Source of the DNA: RGIG5675 sp050943435
Lineage (GTDB): Bacteria; Bacillota; Clostridia; Oscillospirales; Ruminococcaceae
Direction of reading: 5' to 3'
Assembly: GCA_050943435.1 (NCBI GenBank)
Contig: JBMNPE010000030.1
Coordinates: forward strand, 1-16,594
Length of the DNA: 16,594 nt
Position numbers and translations under genes: made by a program. The notes under the pieces were generated by a model that worked only from the letters and a program-made list of their open reading frames with translations, was not told the origin of the DNA and searched no databases. Shown here piece by piece: positions 6,347-13,316 of this stretch; the first letter of the stretch is position 1, and each line of letters opens with the position of its first letter.

Positions 6347-7291
6347 ATGCATCCGAAGATATTTGTATCGGCTCTGGACAGCACAAAGGACTACGCGTCC
6401 ATGGCCGAGAAGTACGGCTATGAGCTGTGCGGCCCTGTAGCAGGCCCTCATTCCGGAAATCCCGAGGAAATCCTCTTGGCAATGAAGGAGTGCGACGCGG
6501 GCATTATAGACTGCGATTTCGACACGGTGGAGCCCTACTGCGACCCGTCGTTTGAGATGGGATACCTGTACGGCCTCGGGAAGCCGGTGGTCGGGACTCT
6601 TTCGGACACGAGGTCCTGTGCTGAAAAATACCCCGGCGAAATACACCGCGACGTGAGAAGGAACAGGACGTGGTGCGACGAAAACGGGCTGTCTCTCGAT
6701 TCGTCCTGCCTCAACCTGATGCTGGAGTTCGGCTCCAGGGTCGTCCACGGGGACATAGAAGAGGGATTCAGGGACCTGAGGTCCAACGGCATGCCCGAGG
6801 TCTGCGACGGAGGCGACGAGCCGGGATTCGGGCTCAGGGGAAACAGGCTCTGCTACCTCGCCGGGTTCGAGATGTTCTATGAGGACGGCTGTGGCCTGGG
6901 CCGCAAGTCGGAGGAAGCTTCCAGAAAATACGGCATCGACGGACTCTTCCCTCTCGAACCGGTACCGGGGGAATACGGCTACGCGGAATACGAGCCCAAG
7001 GACGAGAGCATATATGAATCGAGGAAGAAACTCTTCCTGCATGACCTCAAGGTCATGAGGAGCTGCGACATAATAATAGCCAACCTTTCCCTGTTCCGGG
7101 ACGGACACCAGCCTGATTCCGGAACAGTCTTCGAATGCGGGGCCATGTACGCACTCGGGAAGCACTGCTTCGGGTTCTACGAGGACGACACCCCAGACGG
7201 CCTCGGCCCGGTTACAAAATACTGCATGAAGCTCGCACACGGGCCTATTGAGGCGGGGTGCAGGCTCGCAGCCGAATCCCTGGGTTATTGA
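6347..7291 (+). CDS. Nucleoside 2-deoxyribosyltransferase-like protein, two tandem domains
   Basis: A 314-residue protein built from two copies of the nucleoside 2-deoxyribosyltransferase (NDT) fold; single-domain NDTs are about 150-170 residues. The C-terminal copy (about 165-290) is canonical: a CYLAGFEMF opening, YGIDGLFPLEP, DIIIANLS, and the catalytic motif DSGTVFECGAMYALGK with nucleophile E263. The N-terminal copy (about 3-90) is more divergent but keeps the order: KIFVSALDSTKDY, YGYELCGP, CDAGIIDCD and CDPSFEMGYLYGLGKPVVG with a matching glutamate, E70. About 75 unassigned residues link the copies. NDTs swap the base of a deoxynucleoside through a deoxyribosyl-enzyme intermediate, which fits the surrounding nucleoside hydrolases. 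The start is the ATG at 6347 with GAGG ten bases upstream. No good promoter is seen between the preceding terminator and this ATG. Function is inferred from motifs; a non-catalytic nucleoside sensor is possible. Confidence 0.82.
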   Translation: MHPKIFVSALDSTKDYASMAEKYGYELCGPVAGPHSGNPEEILLAMKECDAGIIDCDFDTVEPYCDPSFEMGYLYGLGKPVVGTLSDTRSCAEKYPGEIHRDVRRNRTWCDENGLSLDSSCLNLMLEFGSRVVHGDIEEGFRDLRSNGMPEVCDGGDEPGFGLRGNRLCYLAGFEMFYEDGCGLGRKSEEASRKYGIDGLFPLEPVPGEYGYAEYEPKDESIYESRKKLFLHDLKVMRSCDIIIANLSLFRDGHQPDSGTVFECGAMYALGKHCFGFYEDDTPDGLGPVTKYCMKLAHGPIEAGCRLAAESLGY

Positions 7292-7307
7292 TATTTTAAA
7301 AGCGCTG

Positions 7308-7341
7308 AAAAAACGGGCTGTCCTGGAAGGGCAGCCCGTTT
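7308..7341. terminator. Bidirectional terminator between NDT-like gene and nucleoside hydrolase 3
   Basis: Arms AAACGGGCTG (7311-7320) and CAGCCCGTTT (7332-7341) form a perfect 10-bp stem that can be extended inward by a U-G and two C-G pairs. On the minus strand it is followed by a six-T run, making a good terminator for nucleoside hydrolase 3. On the plus strand only TTTCT follows, so it is weaker for the NDT-like gene. Confidence 0.8.
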
Positions 7342-7356
7342 CTGCATGTCATGGTT

Positions 7357-8343
7357 TCAGGCGAGGTATTTTTCAAGCAGTTCAAGAATCTTATCCTTGT
7401 CGAGCCTGTAGGCTATCTTCGTCTTCCCGGATTTCGGAATATAAACCCTGTTTTCGACGCAGAGCCTTCCGTCGCACAGGCTCCCTCCGAAATCGACAGA
7501 GGCGTCCCTCACCTTAATGTCTGTGACGAAAGAGCTGTCGAGGAGATACAGGACGCAGTACACGTCGTGCATCGCTATCCCGAAGTATTCCGGGTCGTCA
7601 GTCATTGCGATGTTGAGAAGCTTTATCCTCTTGAGGAAATCAATCATCAGCTGTGCATAGAAATCGGTCCATGGCCTTCCGAGCGCCTTTATCCTTGCGG
7701 CGTCCTCATCCCCGAACAGCACCGAAGTAGTGGCGTCCAGAGGGAAAATTACCTTTTCGCAGTCAGCCGCGAGCTCGACAGCAGCCGCCTCGGGATCCTT
7801 GTAGAAGTTGTACTCGGCGCAGGAGGTGATGTTGACTGCTTCCATTCCTCCGCCCATTATGATGAGCTTTCCTATCTTCCCCGCTATCGTGGGGTCCATC
7901 CTGAGCGCCATCCCTATGTTCGAGGCGGGTCCCACTGACACGATGGTGAGCGGCTCCTCCGCTTCCCTCAGCGTCCTCACGAGAAAGCTCACGGCGTGCT
8001 CCTTCTCCGGCCTGATAGTGGCCTCGGGAAGGGGCAGATAGTCTTCGTGCACACAGACCTCTTCCCCGTCTATGACCTGCCTGTAGCCCTGCCCTATCTG
8101 GTTTGCCGTCCTGCCCGGGGCGAGATCCTGCACCATCGGGACGGGCATACCCGCGTATACAGGTATTCCGCCTCCCATGAACTCCACCACCCTCAGGGTA
8201 TTTTCGAGCGTGTTCACAAGGGGCAGGTTGCCGTGAGTCACAGTTACGGCCAGGATCCTGTCCTTCATAGTCCTCATAGCCAGGATGAGAGCCATCGCGT
8301 CGTCAGTGCCCGTGTCTACGTCGATAATGAGGTCCTTATTCAT
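7357..8343 (-). CDS. Nucleoside hydrolase (IUNH family), paralogue 3
   Basis: A 328-residue nucleoside hydrolase. Motifs in order are DVDTGTDD (8-15), VHEDYLPLP (98-106), VGPASNIG (137-144), MGGG (163-166), EYNFYKDP (177-184), PLDATT (201-206) and catalytic H259-D260 in AMHDVYCV. Compared with paralogue 2 the PLDATH histidine is threonine, and TN in the VGPLTN motif reads SN, so base or sugar recognition may differ. The ATG at 8341-8343 is preceded by GGAGGACAG. It lies 63 bases downstream of the tatD-like gene on the same strand and is probably cotranscribed with it; a TTGACG at 8393-8398 (minus) could be part of an additional internal promoter but lacks a clear -10. Transcription ends in the convergent hairpin at 7308-7341. 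No signal peptide is visible, so it is cytoplasmic. Confidence 0.92.
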   Translation of the reverse strand: MNKDLIIDVDTGTDDAMALILAMRTMKDRILAVTVTHGNLPLVNTLENTLRVVEFMGGGIPVYAGMPVPMVQDLAPGRTANQIGQGYRQVIDGEEVCVHEDYLPLPEATIRPEKEHAVSFLVRTLREAEEPLTIVSVGPASNIGMALRMDPTIAGKIGKLIIMGGGMEAVNITSCAEYNFYKDPEAAAVELAADCEKVIFPLDATTSVLFGDEDAARIKALGRPWTDFYAQLMIDFLKRIKLLNIAMTDDPEYFGIAMHDVYCVLYLLDSSFVTDIKVRDASVDFGGSLCDGRLCVENRVYIPKSGKTKIAYRLDKDKILELLEKYLA

Positions 8344-8406
8344 ATCCCTGTCCTCCGAATTGCATTCAGGTATTTTTTCAACTTTTTATTCTCGTCAATG
8401 CGTTTC

Positions 8407-9198
8407 TCATATCTTTTCAGGTATCGGCAGCGAGAACAGCCTCCTGGCATTTCCCCTTGCCTCGAGTATGAGCTCCTGAGGGGTTATGTCTCCCCTTATC
8501 CCGGCAGCCGCCTCGGCTGCATCTGCTATCATCGAGGGCACTGCATCCACTTTCCCGAGACCGTACGTCGGGAGGAACGGGGCGTCAGTCTCAAAAACTA
8601 TCCTGTCGACAGGCATTTCCCTTACGAGGTCCTTGAGCTTTTTCCCTCCTGGATATGTTATCTGCGGGCCTATTCCCATATAGAGTCCCATCTCCAGGAA
8701 GATCCTGGTATATTTGAGCTGTGAAAACACGCGGTGTATGCATCCGCAGACCCCGGGATAATCCCTCAGTATCCTGATGACATCCTCGTCGGCATCCCTG
8801 TCATGAATGACGACGGGCAGCCCAAGCTCGGACGCGAGGCTCAGCTGTTCGCGGAACACCTTCTCCTGGATATCCTTCGGGGGATGGTTCTCATATCCGA
8901 AATCCATTCCGATCTCGCCTATCGCGACGACCCTCTTTCCGGACGCGAGCCCCCTGAGTATCTCAATATAGTTTTTGGGGACCCCTGCAGCTTCATTCGG
9001 ATAGACTCCCACCGAAGCCGTGAATATATCGTACTTTTCTGCGAGTTCAGCGGAACGGCGGCTGGACGGCAGCTCGGACCCGGACTGGATTATCATCTCC
9101 ACTCCCTTTTCCTTCTCTGATGCAAGCACCTCGTCCAGCTTCCCAGCAAAGCACGGGTCGTCCATATGCGCATGCGTGTCGATTATCCCTCTGTACAT
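8407..9198 (-). CDS. tatD: TatD-family metal-dependent hydrolase
   Basis: A 263-residue TIM-barrel amidohydrolase-superfamily protein. Metal ligands typical of TatD are present: H9 and H11 in DTHAH, E95 in GEIG, H132 in VIHDRDA, H155 and D205 in FETDAPFLP. TatD proteins are Mg2+-dependent 3'-5' DNA/RNA exonucleases or D-aminoacyl-tRNA deacylase-like hydrolases. The protein departs from the usual family pattern at several sites: GVYPNE replaces GIHPHE (Y66 for the conserved histidine), HRVFSQ replaces HCFSGS, and the PxRGxxNEP segment after FETDAPFLP is absent. It may be a divergent subfamily with another substrate. A GGAGGGAAGAG site supports the ATG at 9196-9198. It precedes nucleoside hydrolase 3 on the same strand, and a nuclease feeding nucleosides to a hydrolase is an attractive but unproven link. 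Confidence 0.85.
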   Translation of the reverse strand: MYRGIIDTHAHMDDPCFAGKLDEVLASEKEKGVEMIIQSGSELPSSRRSAELAEKYDIFTASVGVYPNEAAGVPKNYIEILRGLASGKRVVAIGEIGMDFGYENHPPKDIQEKVFREQLSLASELGLPVVIHDRDADEDVIRILRDYPGVCGCIHRVFSQLKYTRIFLEMGLYMGIGPQITYPGGKKLKDLVREMPVDRIVFETDAPFLPTYGLGKVDAVPSMIADAAEAAAGIRGDITPQELILEARGNARRLFSLPIPEKI

Positions 9199-9293
9199 TC
9201 TCTTCCCTCCATGGGCCGTTGATTCCGTTCTTTCAGGGCTCAGCGGGTCGTTTCAGCAGACTCATGAGCCTCACCTAAACCCTGTACAAGTAA

Positions 9294-9322
9294 ATGATAG
9301 TTTCAAAATATCACCGGTTCAA
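9294..9322 (-). promoter_or_regulatory. Sigma-70-type promoter of the tatD-like gene
   Basis: On the minus strand, TTGAAC at 9317-9322, 17 bases, then TATCAT at 9294-9299 (five of six to consensus). An A/T-rich run lies upstream (about 9328-9345). The expected start near 9287 gives a leader of about 88 bases, which contains a 6-bp inverted repeat (9237-9242 with 9265-9270). It is back to back with the metal-resistance promoter. Confidence 0.6.
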
Positions 9323-9330
9323 CGGAAATT
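9320..9330 (-). repeat. Shared 11-bp -35 motif, copy 2 (tatD promoter)
   Basis: Second copy of AATTTCCGTTG, again ending in the TTG of a -35 box followed by a 17-base spacer and a TATnAT -10. The A/T-tract upstream resembles the UP-element-like run of copy 1. It may be a preferred core-promoter context of this genome. Confidence 0.6.
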
Positions 9331-9366
9331 ATTTTTTAAAAAACATATCTTATTGGCATTCTGCTG

Positions 9367-9394
9367 TTGACAATGCATGAGAACAGAGTATTAT
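9367..9394 (+). promoter_or_regulatory. Sigma-70 promoter of the metal-resistance operon
   Basis: A perfect TTGACA at 9367-9372, a 16-base spacer and TATTAT (five of six) at 9389-9394. The expected start is near 9401. Both dyad elements (9393-9409 and 9405-9426) overlap the -10 and start site, the standard arrangement for repression by an ArsR/SmtB protein. Confidence 0.8.
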
Positions 9395-9426
9395 ATGATC
9401 AAATCATATGAACATTTGTTCATATG
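9393..9426. promoter_or_regulatory. ArsR/SmtB-type operator (perfect 22-bp palindrome plus overlapping dyad)
   Basis: Bases 9405-9426 form a perfect palindrome: arm CATATGAACA, two central bases TT, arm TGTTCATATG. The TGAACA/TGTTCA core is the classic half-site of zinc- and cadmium-sensing SmtB/ZiaR/CzrA-type repressors. A second dyad, ATATGAT (9393-9399) and ATCATAT (9403-9409), overlaps it and the -10 box. The gene for the likely repressor begins 22 bases downstream, so this is almost certainly its autoregulatory operator. Confidence 0.88.
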
Positions 9427-9448
9427 TTCAATGTTTTGGAGGTGCCCT

Positions 9449-9808
9449 ATGGCTATCAGCGATGTCGAGCATTGCGACGTATATGAAACACATAAGGAAG
9501 TCATAGACAGCATCAGCAACAAGCTGCCTGACGAGGACGAACTGTACGATATTGCGGAGCTTTTCAAGGTATTCGGGGATTCCACGAGGATAAAGATCCT
9601 GTATGCCCTGTTCGAGACGTCATCCTGCGTCTGCGACCTGGCTGAATCGCTGGGGATGACACAGTCCGCGATCTCACACCAGCTGAGAATCCTCAAGCAG
9701 AACAGACTCGTGAGCTCCAGGCGGAGCGGAAAGCAGATTATATATTCCCTGGCGGATGACCACGTGAGAACGATCATCCTCCAGGGTAAAGAGCACATAG
9801 AAGAGTGA
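9449..9808 (+). CDS. ArsR/SmtB-family metal-sensing repressor, CadC-like
   Basis: A 119-residue winged-helix repressor that should release DNA on binding Zn2+, Cd2+ or Pb2+. The DNA-recognition helix is TQSAISHQLRILKQ (71-84) and the wing follows (SGKQIIYSL). Ligands for two known metal sites are visible. The CadC-type thiolate site has C60 and C62 (CVC at the start of helix 3) plus N-terminal C9. The SmtB/CzrA-type helix-5 site has D103, H105, H116 and E119 in exactly the spacing DxH...HxxE. The reading frame is open from 9377, but the ATG at 9449 has GGAGGT upstream and starts the family's N-terminus; earlier starts would lie upstream of the predicted mRNA start. It is the first gene of the operon with the HMA protein and the ATPase, and is autoregulated through the palindrome at 9405-9426. 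Confidence 0.93.
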   Translation: MAISDVEHCDVYETHKEVIDSISNKLPDEDELYDIAELFKVFGDSTRIKILYALFETSSCVCDLAESLGMTQSAISHQLRILKQNRLVSSRRSGKQIIYSLADDHVRTIILQGKEHIEE

Positions 9809-9847
9809 CCCGGCTGTCCCGGGATCTCAAAGCGGAGGAAACACACC

Positions 9848-10063
9848 ATGAAGGTCAAGGCAAAATGCGAAGTCGACTGTGCGGCATGCGCCGCCAAGCT
9901 TGAAGACGCAATCGGAAAGCTGGACGGGGTCAACAGCGTCAGCGTTAATTTCCTGACGCAGAAGATGTCCCTCGACGTAGACGAAGAAAATTCAGCCGAG
10001 GTCATCGAGAAGGTAAAGAAGACGACCAGGCACATCGAGCCCGATACTGTTCTCAAATTCTGA
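9848..10063 (+). CDS. Free-standing heavy-metal-associated (HMA) domain protein
   Basis: A 71-residue protein with a single HMA ferredoxin-like fold. The metal-binding CxxC is C11-A-A-C14 in DCAACAAKLE, with an extra cysteine at C7. In many Cd/Zn ATPases this domain is fused to the N-terminus of the pump. Here the ATPase downstream begins directly with its first membrane region, so the HMA unit is encoded separately and probably delivers or senses metal as a soluble partner. The ATG has a strong GGAGG site nine bases upstream. It lies 39 bases after the repressor gene and 19 bases before the ATPase gene, so the three are one transcript. A short acidic segment (DVDEENSAE) precedes the last helix. 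Confidence 0.9.
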   Translation: MKVKAKCEVDCAACAAKLEDAIGKLDGVNSVSVNFLTQKMSLDVDEENSAEVIEKVKKTTRHIEPDTVLKF

Positions 10064-10082
10064 AGACTGGAGTTTACTGCAC

Positions 10083-11975
10083 ATGGACCGCAGACTCAAG
10101 AACAAGCTCATAAGAACAATAACCGCGGCGGCTGTATATGCCGTGCTGCTGGTTCTCAAGTTCACCGGAGTCCTGGATTCCCTGCCGGAGTGGGGTTCTG
10201 CAGTGCTGTTTGCGGTTCCGTATCTGATAGCAGGATATGACGTGATATACCGCGCCTTCAGGAACATAGTACACGGACAGGTGTTCGACGAGAACTTCCT
10301 GATGACCGTCGCGACTTTCGCGGCTTTCGCAATCGGCGAGTATTCCGAGTCCTGCGCGGTTATGGTCTTCTACCAGGTCGGCGAGGTATTCCAGGGATAT
10401 GCGGTCGGCAGGAGCAGGAAATCCATAGCCGACATGATGAGCATCGCCCCGGAGTATGTAAACCTCGAAAAGGACGGGAACATTGTCACGGTAGACCCCG
10501 AGGACGTCTCCGTCGGAGATACCATCGTAATAATGCCGGGCGAGAAAATCCCCGTAGACGCGGTGGTCACGGAGGGATCCTCCTACATAGACACTACAGC
10601 CCTTACAGGAGAGTCGGTTCCGAGAAAAGCAGACGTCGGGGACGCACTGATAAGCGGATGCCTCAACGGGGATTCCACTCTCAAGGCTAAGGTGACTGCG
10701 GCTTATGAGGACTCTACGGTATCCAAGATCCTCGAACTCGTGGAAAACGCGAGCGAGAAGAAGGCCCCGATGGAGAACTTCATAACGAGATTTTCCAGAT
10801 ACTATACCCCTGCGGTCACAACAGCGGCTGTGCTGCTCGCTGTCATACCTCCTCTGTTTTTCGGGGAGGAATGGTCCTCATGGATACACAGAGCCTGCGT
10901 GTTCCTGACTGTCTCATGCCCGTGTGCCCTTGTGATTTCCGTTCCGCTCGGGTTTTTCGGCGGAATTGGAGCTGCCTCTAAGATAGGCGTCCTCGTAAAG
11001 GGCAGCGTCAACCTCGAGACCGCCTCGAAAGTGGACACCCTCGTGTTCGACAAGACCGGCACCCTCACAAAGGGCGAGTTCAAGGTCACCAAGGTCATCC
11101 CGGCTGACGGGTCGGTGGATGACAGCAGGCTGCTGGAAATTGCAGCATACGGCGAAAGCTATTCCACTCACCCCATAGCGCGTTCGATTCACGAGGCGTA
11201 CGGAAAAGAGCTGTCCCAAGACAGGGTTTCCGACGTGAGGGAGATTTCAGGCGGTGGAATCGACGCCTCGCTGGACGGGAAGAAACTTTTAATTGGAAAC
11301 GCAGGACTTCTCGAACGCAGCGGGATAAAGCCCCAGGAGGAGAAATCCTACGGGACGGTCGTTTATGTCGCCTATGACGGGAAATACATGGGATGCATAG
11401 TCATATCCGACTCCATAAAGCCCGGCGTCAAGGAAGCCATCGACGGAATGCACAAGGCCGGGATCAAGAAGACCGTCATGCTCACCGGAGACAGGAAGCT
11501 TGCCGCCGAGGCCGTGGCCGGAGAGCTGGGGATAGACGAAGTGAGGGCCGAGCTGCTGCCCGCAGACAAGGTGGAAGCCGTGGAACAGCTCCTCGCGGAA
11601 GAGCAGAACGGCTCGAAGGTCGGATTTGCAGGGGACGGCATAAACGACGCCCCTGTCCTGATGCGCGCAGATGTCGGCATAGCGATGGGAAGCCTGGGTT
11701 CAGATGCTGCCATCGAAGCCGCTGATATAGTCATTATGGACGACGACCTGAGGAAGATCCCCGCCGTAATGCGCATTTCCCGCAAGACGATGAGGATTGT
11801 CTACGAAAACGTCATTTTCGCACTTGCCGTAAAGTTCATAATCCTTATACTCGGAGCCCTCGGGATTGCTACGCTCTGGGCCGCAGTGTTCGGCGACGTC
11901 GGAGTTGCGGTCATCGACATACTCAATTCGATGCGGGCTCTCGGAAAAGTCTCGTCCAGCGTGGAGAAACAATAG
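10083..11975 (+). CDS. cadA: PIB-type Zn2+/Cd2+/Pb2+-exporting P-type ATPase
   Basis: A 630-residue inner-membrane pump that expels divalent heavy metals using ATP. Visible landmarks are TGES in the actuator domain (175-178), the membrane CPC motif C279-P280-C281, the phosphorylated aspartate D323 in DKTGTLT, the HP dipeptide of the nucleotide domain (H363-P364), TGD (468-470), GDGIND (517-522), and in the last helices K584 and D605 in GDVG, the residues expected for PIB-2 (Zn/Cd/Pb) specificity rather than Cu/Ag pumps. About eight membrane helices are expected, with the first pair before residue 60. The N-terminal HMA domain is missing and supplied by the preceding gene. The start is the ATG at 10083, with TGGAG upstream. 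Third gene of the metal operon; transcription probably stops at the hairpin at 11993-12019. Cadmium, zinc and lead cannot be separated by sequence. Confidence 0.95.
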   Translation: MDRRLKNKLIRTITAAAVYAVLLVLKFTGVLDSLPEWGSAVLFAVPYLIAGYDVIYRAFRNIVHGQVFDENFLMTVATFAAFAIGEYSESCAVMVFYQVGEVFQGYAVGRSRKSIADMMSIAPEYVNLEKDGNIVTVDPEDVSVGDTIVIMPGEKIPVDAVVTEGSSYIDTTALTGESVPRKADVGDALISGCLNGDSTLKAKVTAAYEDSTVSKILELVENASEKKAPMENFITRFSRYYTPAVTTAAVLLAVIPPLFFGEEWSSWIHRACVFLTVSCPCALVISVPLGFFGGIGAASKIGVLVKGSVNLETASKVDTLVFDKTGTLTKGEFKVTKVIPADGSVDDSRLLEIAAYGESYSTHPIARSIHEAYGKELSQDRVSDVREISGGGIDASLDGKKLLIGNAGLLERSGIKPQEEKSYGTVVYVAYDGKYMGCIVISDSIKPGVKEAIDGMHKAGIKKTVMLTGDRKLAAEAVAGELGIDEVRAELLPADKVEAVEQLLAEEQNGSKVGFAGDGINDAPVLMRADVGIAMGSLGSDAAIEAADIVIMDDDLRKIPAVMRISRKTMRIVYENVIFALAVKFIILILGALGIATLWAAVFGDVGVAVIDILNSMRALGKVSSSVEKQ

Positions 11976-11992
11976 TAGAAACACAGGCAGAT

Positions 11993-12019
11993 GCCCGGAG
12001 CCGAATATCGGCCCCGGGC
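11993..12019. terminator. Convergent terminator after the metal-ATPase gene
   Basis: GCCCGG (11993-11998) pairs with CCGGGC (12014-12019). An inner stem GCCGA/TCGGC is separated by one A-C mismatch, with a 3-base loop. On the plus strand CTGTTTAATAT follows, a modest T-run. It lies in the 69 bases between two convergent stop codons and probably serves both genes. Confidence 0.65.
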
Positions 12020-12044
12020 CTGTTTAATATCTGTACGGGAAAAT

Positions 12045-13115
12045 TCAGGAGCTGCTTTTCTTCGCTCTGCGCTTCTTTATCGCATCCTCAATCTTGTCTA
12101 CGATGACAACTGTGAGTCCGAGCAGCAGCCAGGAGTAATAAACCAGAATCCTCCAGCTGATCATCCCCCAGAACAGCCTGCTGCCGTCGAGGGATGAGAA
12201 GGCCGCATAGAAGACGCCCTCTGCCGCCCCGCTGTTTCCCGGAGTCGGGATGATCGTTATCGCAGAATAGACGTATACGACTGTGCAGAAAGTGCTCCAC
12301 CATCCCGCTTCGCTGCCGAAAGCCCTCAGCATGAAAAACGGTATGGACATTATGGCGATCTGGTAGATCATGGAATAGCCGAGCTGCTTGAGGAACAGGA
12401 ACCTGTGGCCCTTAAGGAGGTTGAAGCTCACAAGGTATTCGTCCAGCACCCTGACGACCTTTTCGGAGGAGGCCTCCCCGTCCTTGAGGATGTGAATCTT
12501 CTGCAGGACCATGCAGCCCCAGTGAACCACGCTTTTTAGAGTCTTCGGCATCAGGGCGAAGAGCACTATCGCGAGCGGGATGATTATGTAGAAACCGAGT
12601 CCCACATATGCGCTCACCCTTATGACAGGGTACGAATCGGCCACCTTCTTGTTAGAGATGAACACGGTCAAGGCAGTCAGTATAAATGCCGTCTGCAGGG
12701 AGAGGAATCCCATTACCGGGAGTGCACCGCTCGTGCCGTTGGACATTCCCCTCTTGCTGAGATAGCTCATCTGGAAGGGCTGGCCTCCAGCCCCAAGAGG
12801 TGTTATGTTGTCGTAATACTTTCCCAGGACAGCGCATTCAAAAGAGACCCTGTTCATCTTCTTCTTTTCCAGGGTGAATATCATGTCCTTGTATTTTATC
12901 GTCTCCATGGCGACTGCCACGGCAAAACACAGCACTCCGCAGGCGATAAACCAGAAATTGATGTCGGATAAAGAAAGCTTGTTCTCGGAGGCGTTCTTGC
13001 CCCCGAGTTCCTTCATCGCTATGTAGCCGACTATGATGACGTTGATCAGAATGACGATCAGCGTCTCAAGAAAGCTTTCTTTCTTGGTCTTTTTCTTTTT
13101 TCCCCCGGAATCCAT
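12045..13115 (-). CDS. YbhN/MprF-type flippase-domain membrane protein (UPF0104)
   Basis: A 356-residue polytopic membrane protein of the lysylphosphatidylglycerol-synthase transmembrane-region family (YbhN, UPF0104, the N-terminal half of MprF, AglD). Hydrophobic segments are at about 17-35, 52-70, 132-153, 166-189, 247-265, 272-290 and 320-340. Family-conserved loops are YYDNITPLGAGGQPFQMSYL (100-119) and TPGNSGAAEGVF (291-302). It starts with a lysine-rich cytoplasmic tail (KKKKTKK) and ends in a basic tail. No soluble aminoacyl-transferase domain follows, so it is not a full MprF. Members are linked to lipid flipping or polyprenyl-linked sugar transfer, but this one's substrate is unknown. 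It is a single gene, divergent from the AcnX operon, and has a weak Shine-Dalgarno (AGAGGCAGG, rather far from the ATG). Confidence 0.85.
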   Translation of the reverse strand: MDSGGKKKKTKKESFLETLIVILINVIIVGYIAMKELGGKNASENKLSLSDINFWFIACGVLCFAVAVAMETIKYKDMIFTLEKKKMNRVSFECAVLGKYYDNITPLGAGGQPFQMSYLSKRGMSNGTSGALPVMGFLSLQTAFILTALTVFISNKKVADSYPVIRVSAYVGLGFYIIIPLAIVLFALMPKTLKSVVHWGCMVLQKIHILKDGEASSEKVVRVLDEYLVSFNLLKGHRFLFLKQLGYSMIYQIAIMSIPFFMLRAFGSEAGWWSTFCTVVYVYSAITIIPTPGNSGAAEGVFYAAFSSLDGSRLFWGMISWRILVYYSWLLLGLTVVIVDKIEDAIKKRRAKKSSS

Positions 13116-13209
13116 CAGTGAACGGCCGCCTGCCTCTCAGATGTTACGGTACCTGAATAATATAGCCCCATTATGGAGACCATTTGTGAACAGAGGCTGA
13201 ATACTCGGC

Positions 13210-13242
13210 CCGGTTTGTTCTGGCGCAGTTTCCACAAACCGG
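13210..13242. repeat. Inverted repeat in the divergent region before the AcnX operon
   Basis: Perfect 9-bp arms CCGGTTTGT (13210-13218) and ACAAACCGG (13234-13242) are separated by 15 bases. The 243-base region 13116-13358 between the membrane protein and AcnX genes holds this repeat, AT-rich promoter-like sequence near 13158-13165 and 13317-13333, and no open frame of interest. The repeat lies about 75 bases upstream of the presumed AcnX -10, a position suited to an activator site; it is too far upstream to be in the predicted transcript. Confidence 0.5.
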
Positions 13243-13316
13243 CTTCCAAAAAACCTGCAATCTGCTGTTTTTCCCGGAATCAGTCCCTGAAGGCGCTTCC
13301 GGCAATTCTTAAAGTC

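Noticed and set aside
6341..7240. A 299-codon minus-strand frame opposite the NDT-like gene
   Set aside because: It mirrors the codons of the NDT-like gene, whose translation shows clear family motifs; the antisense product shows none.
9199..9287. A riboswitch or ribozyme in the tatD leader
   Set aside because: There is a 6-bp inverted repeat (9237-9242 with 9265-9270), but I could not match the leader to fluoride, hammerhead, guanidine or other known motifs.
9377..9448. A 24-codon N-terminal extension of the ArsR-type repressor
   Set aside because: It would run through the -10 box and the operator; the ATG at 9449 has GGAGGT and fits the usual family length.
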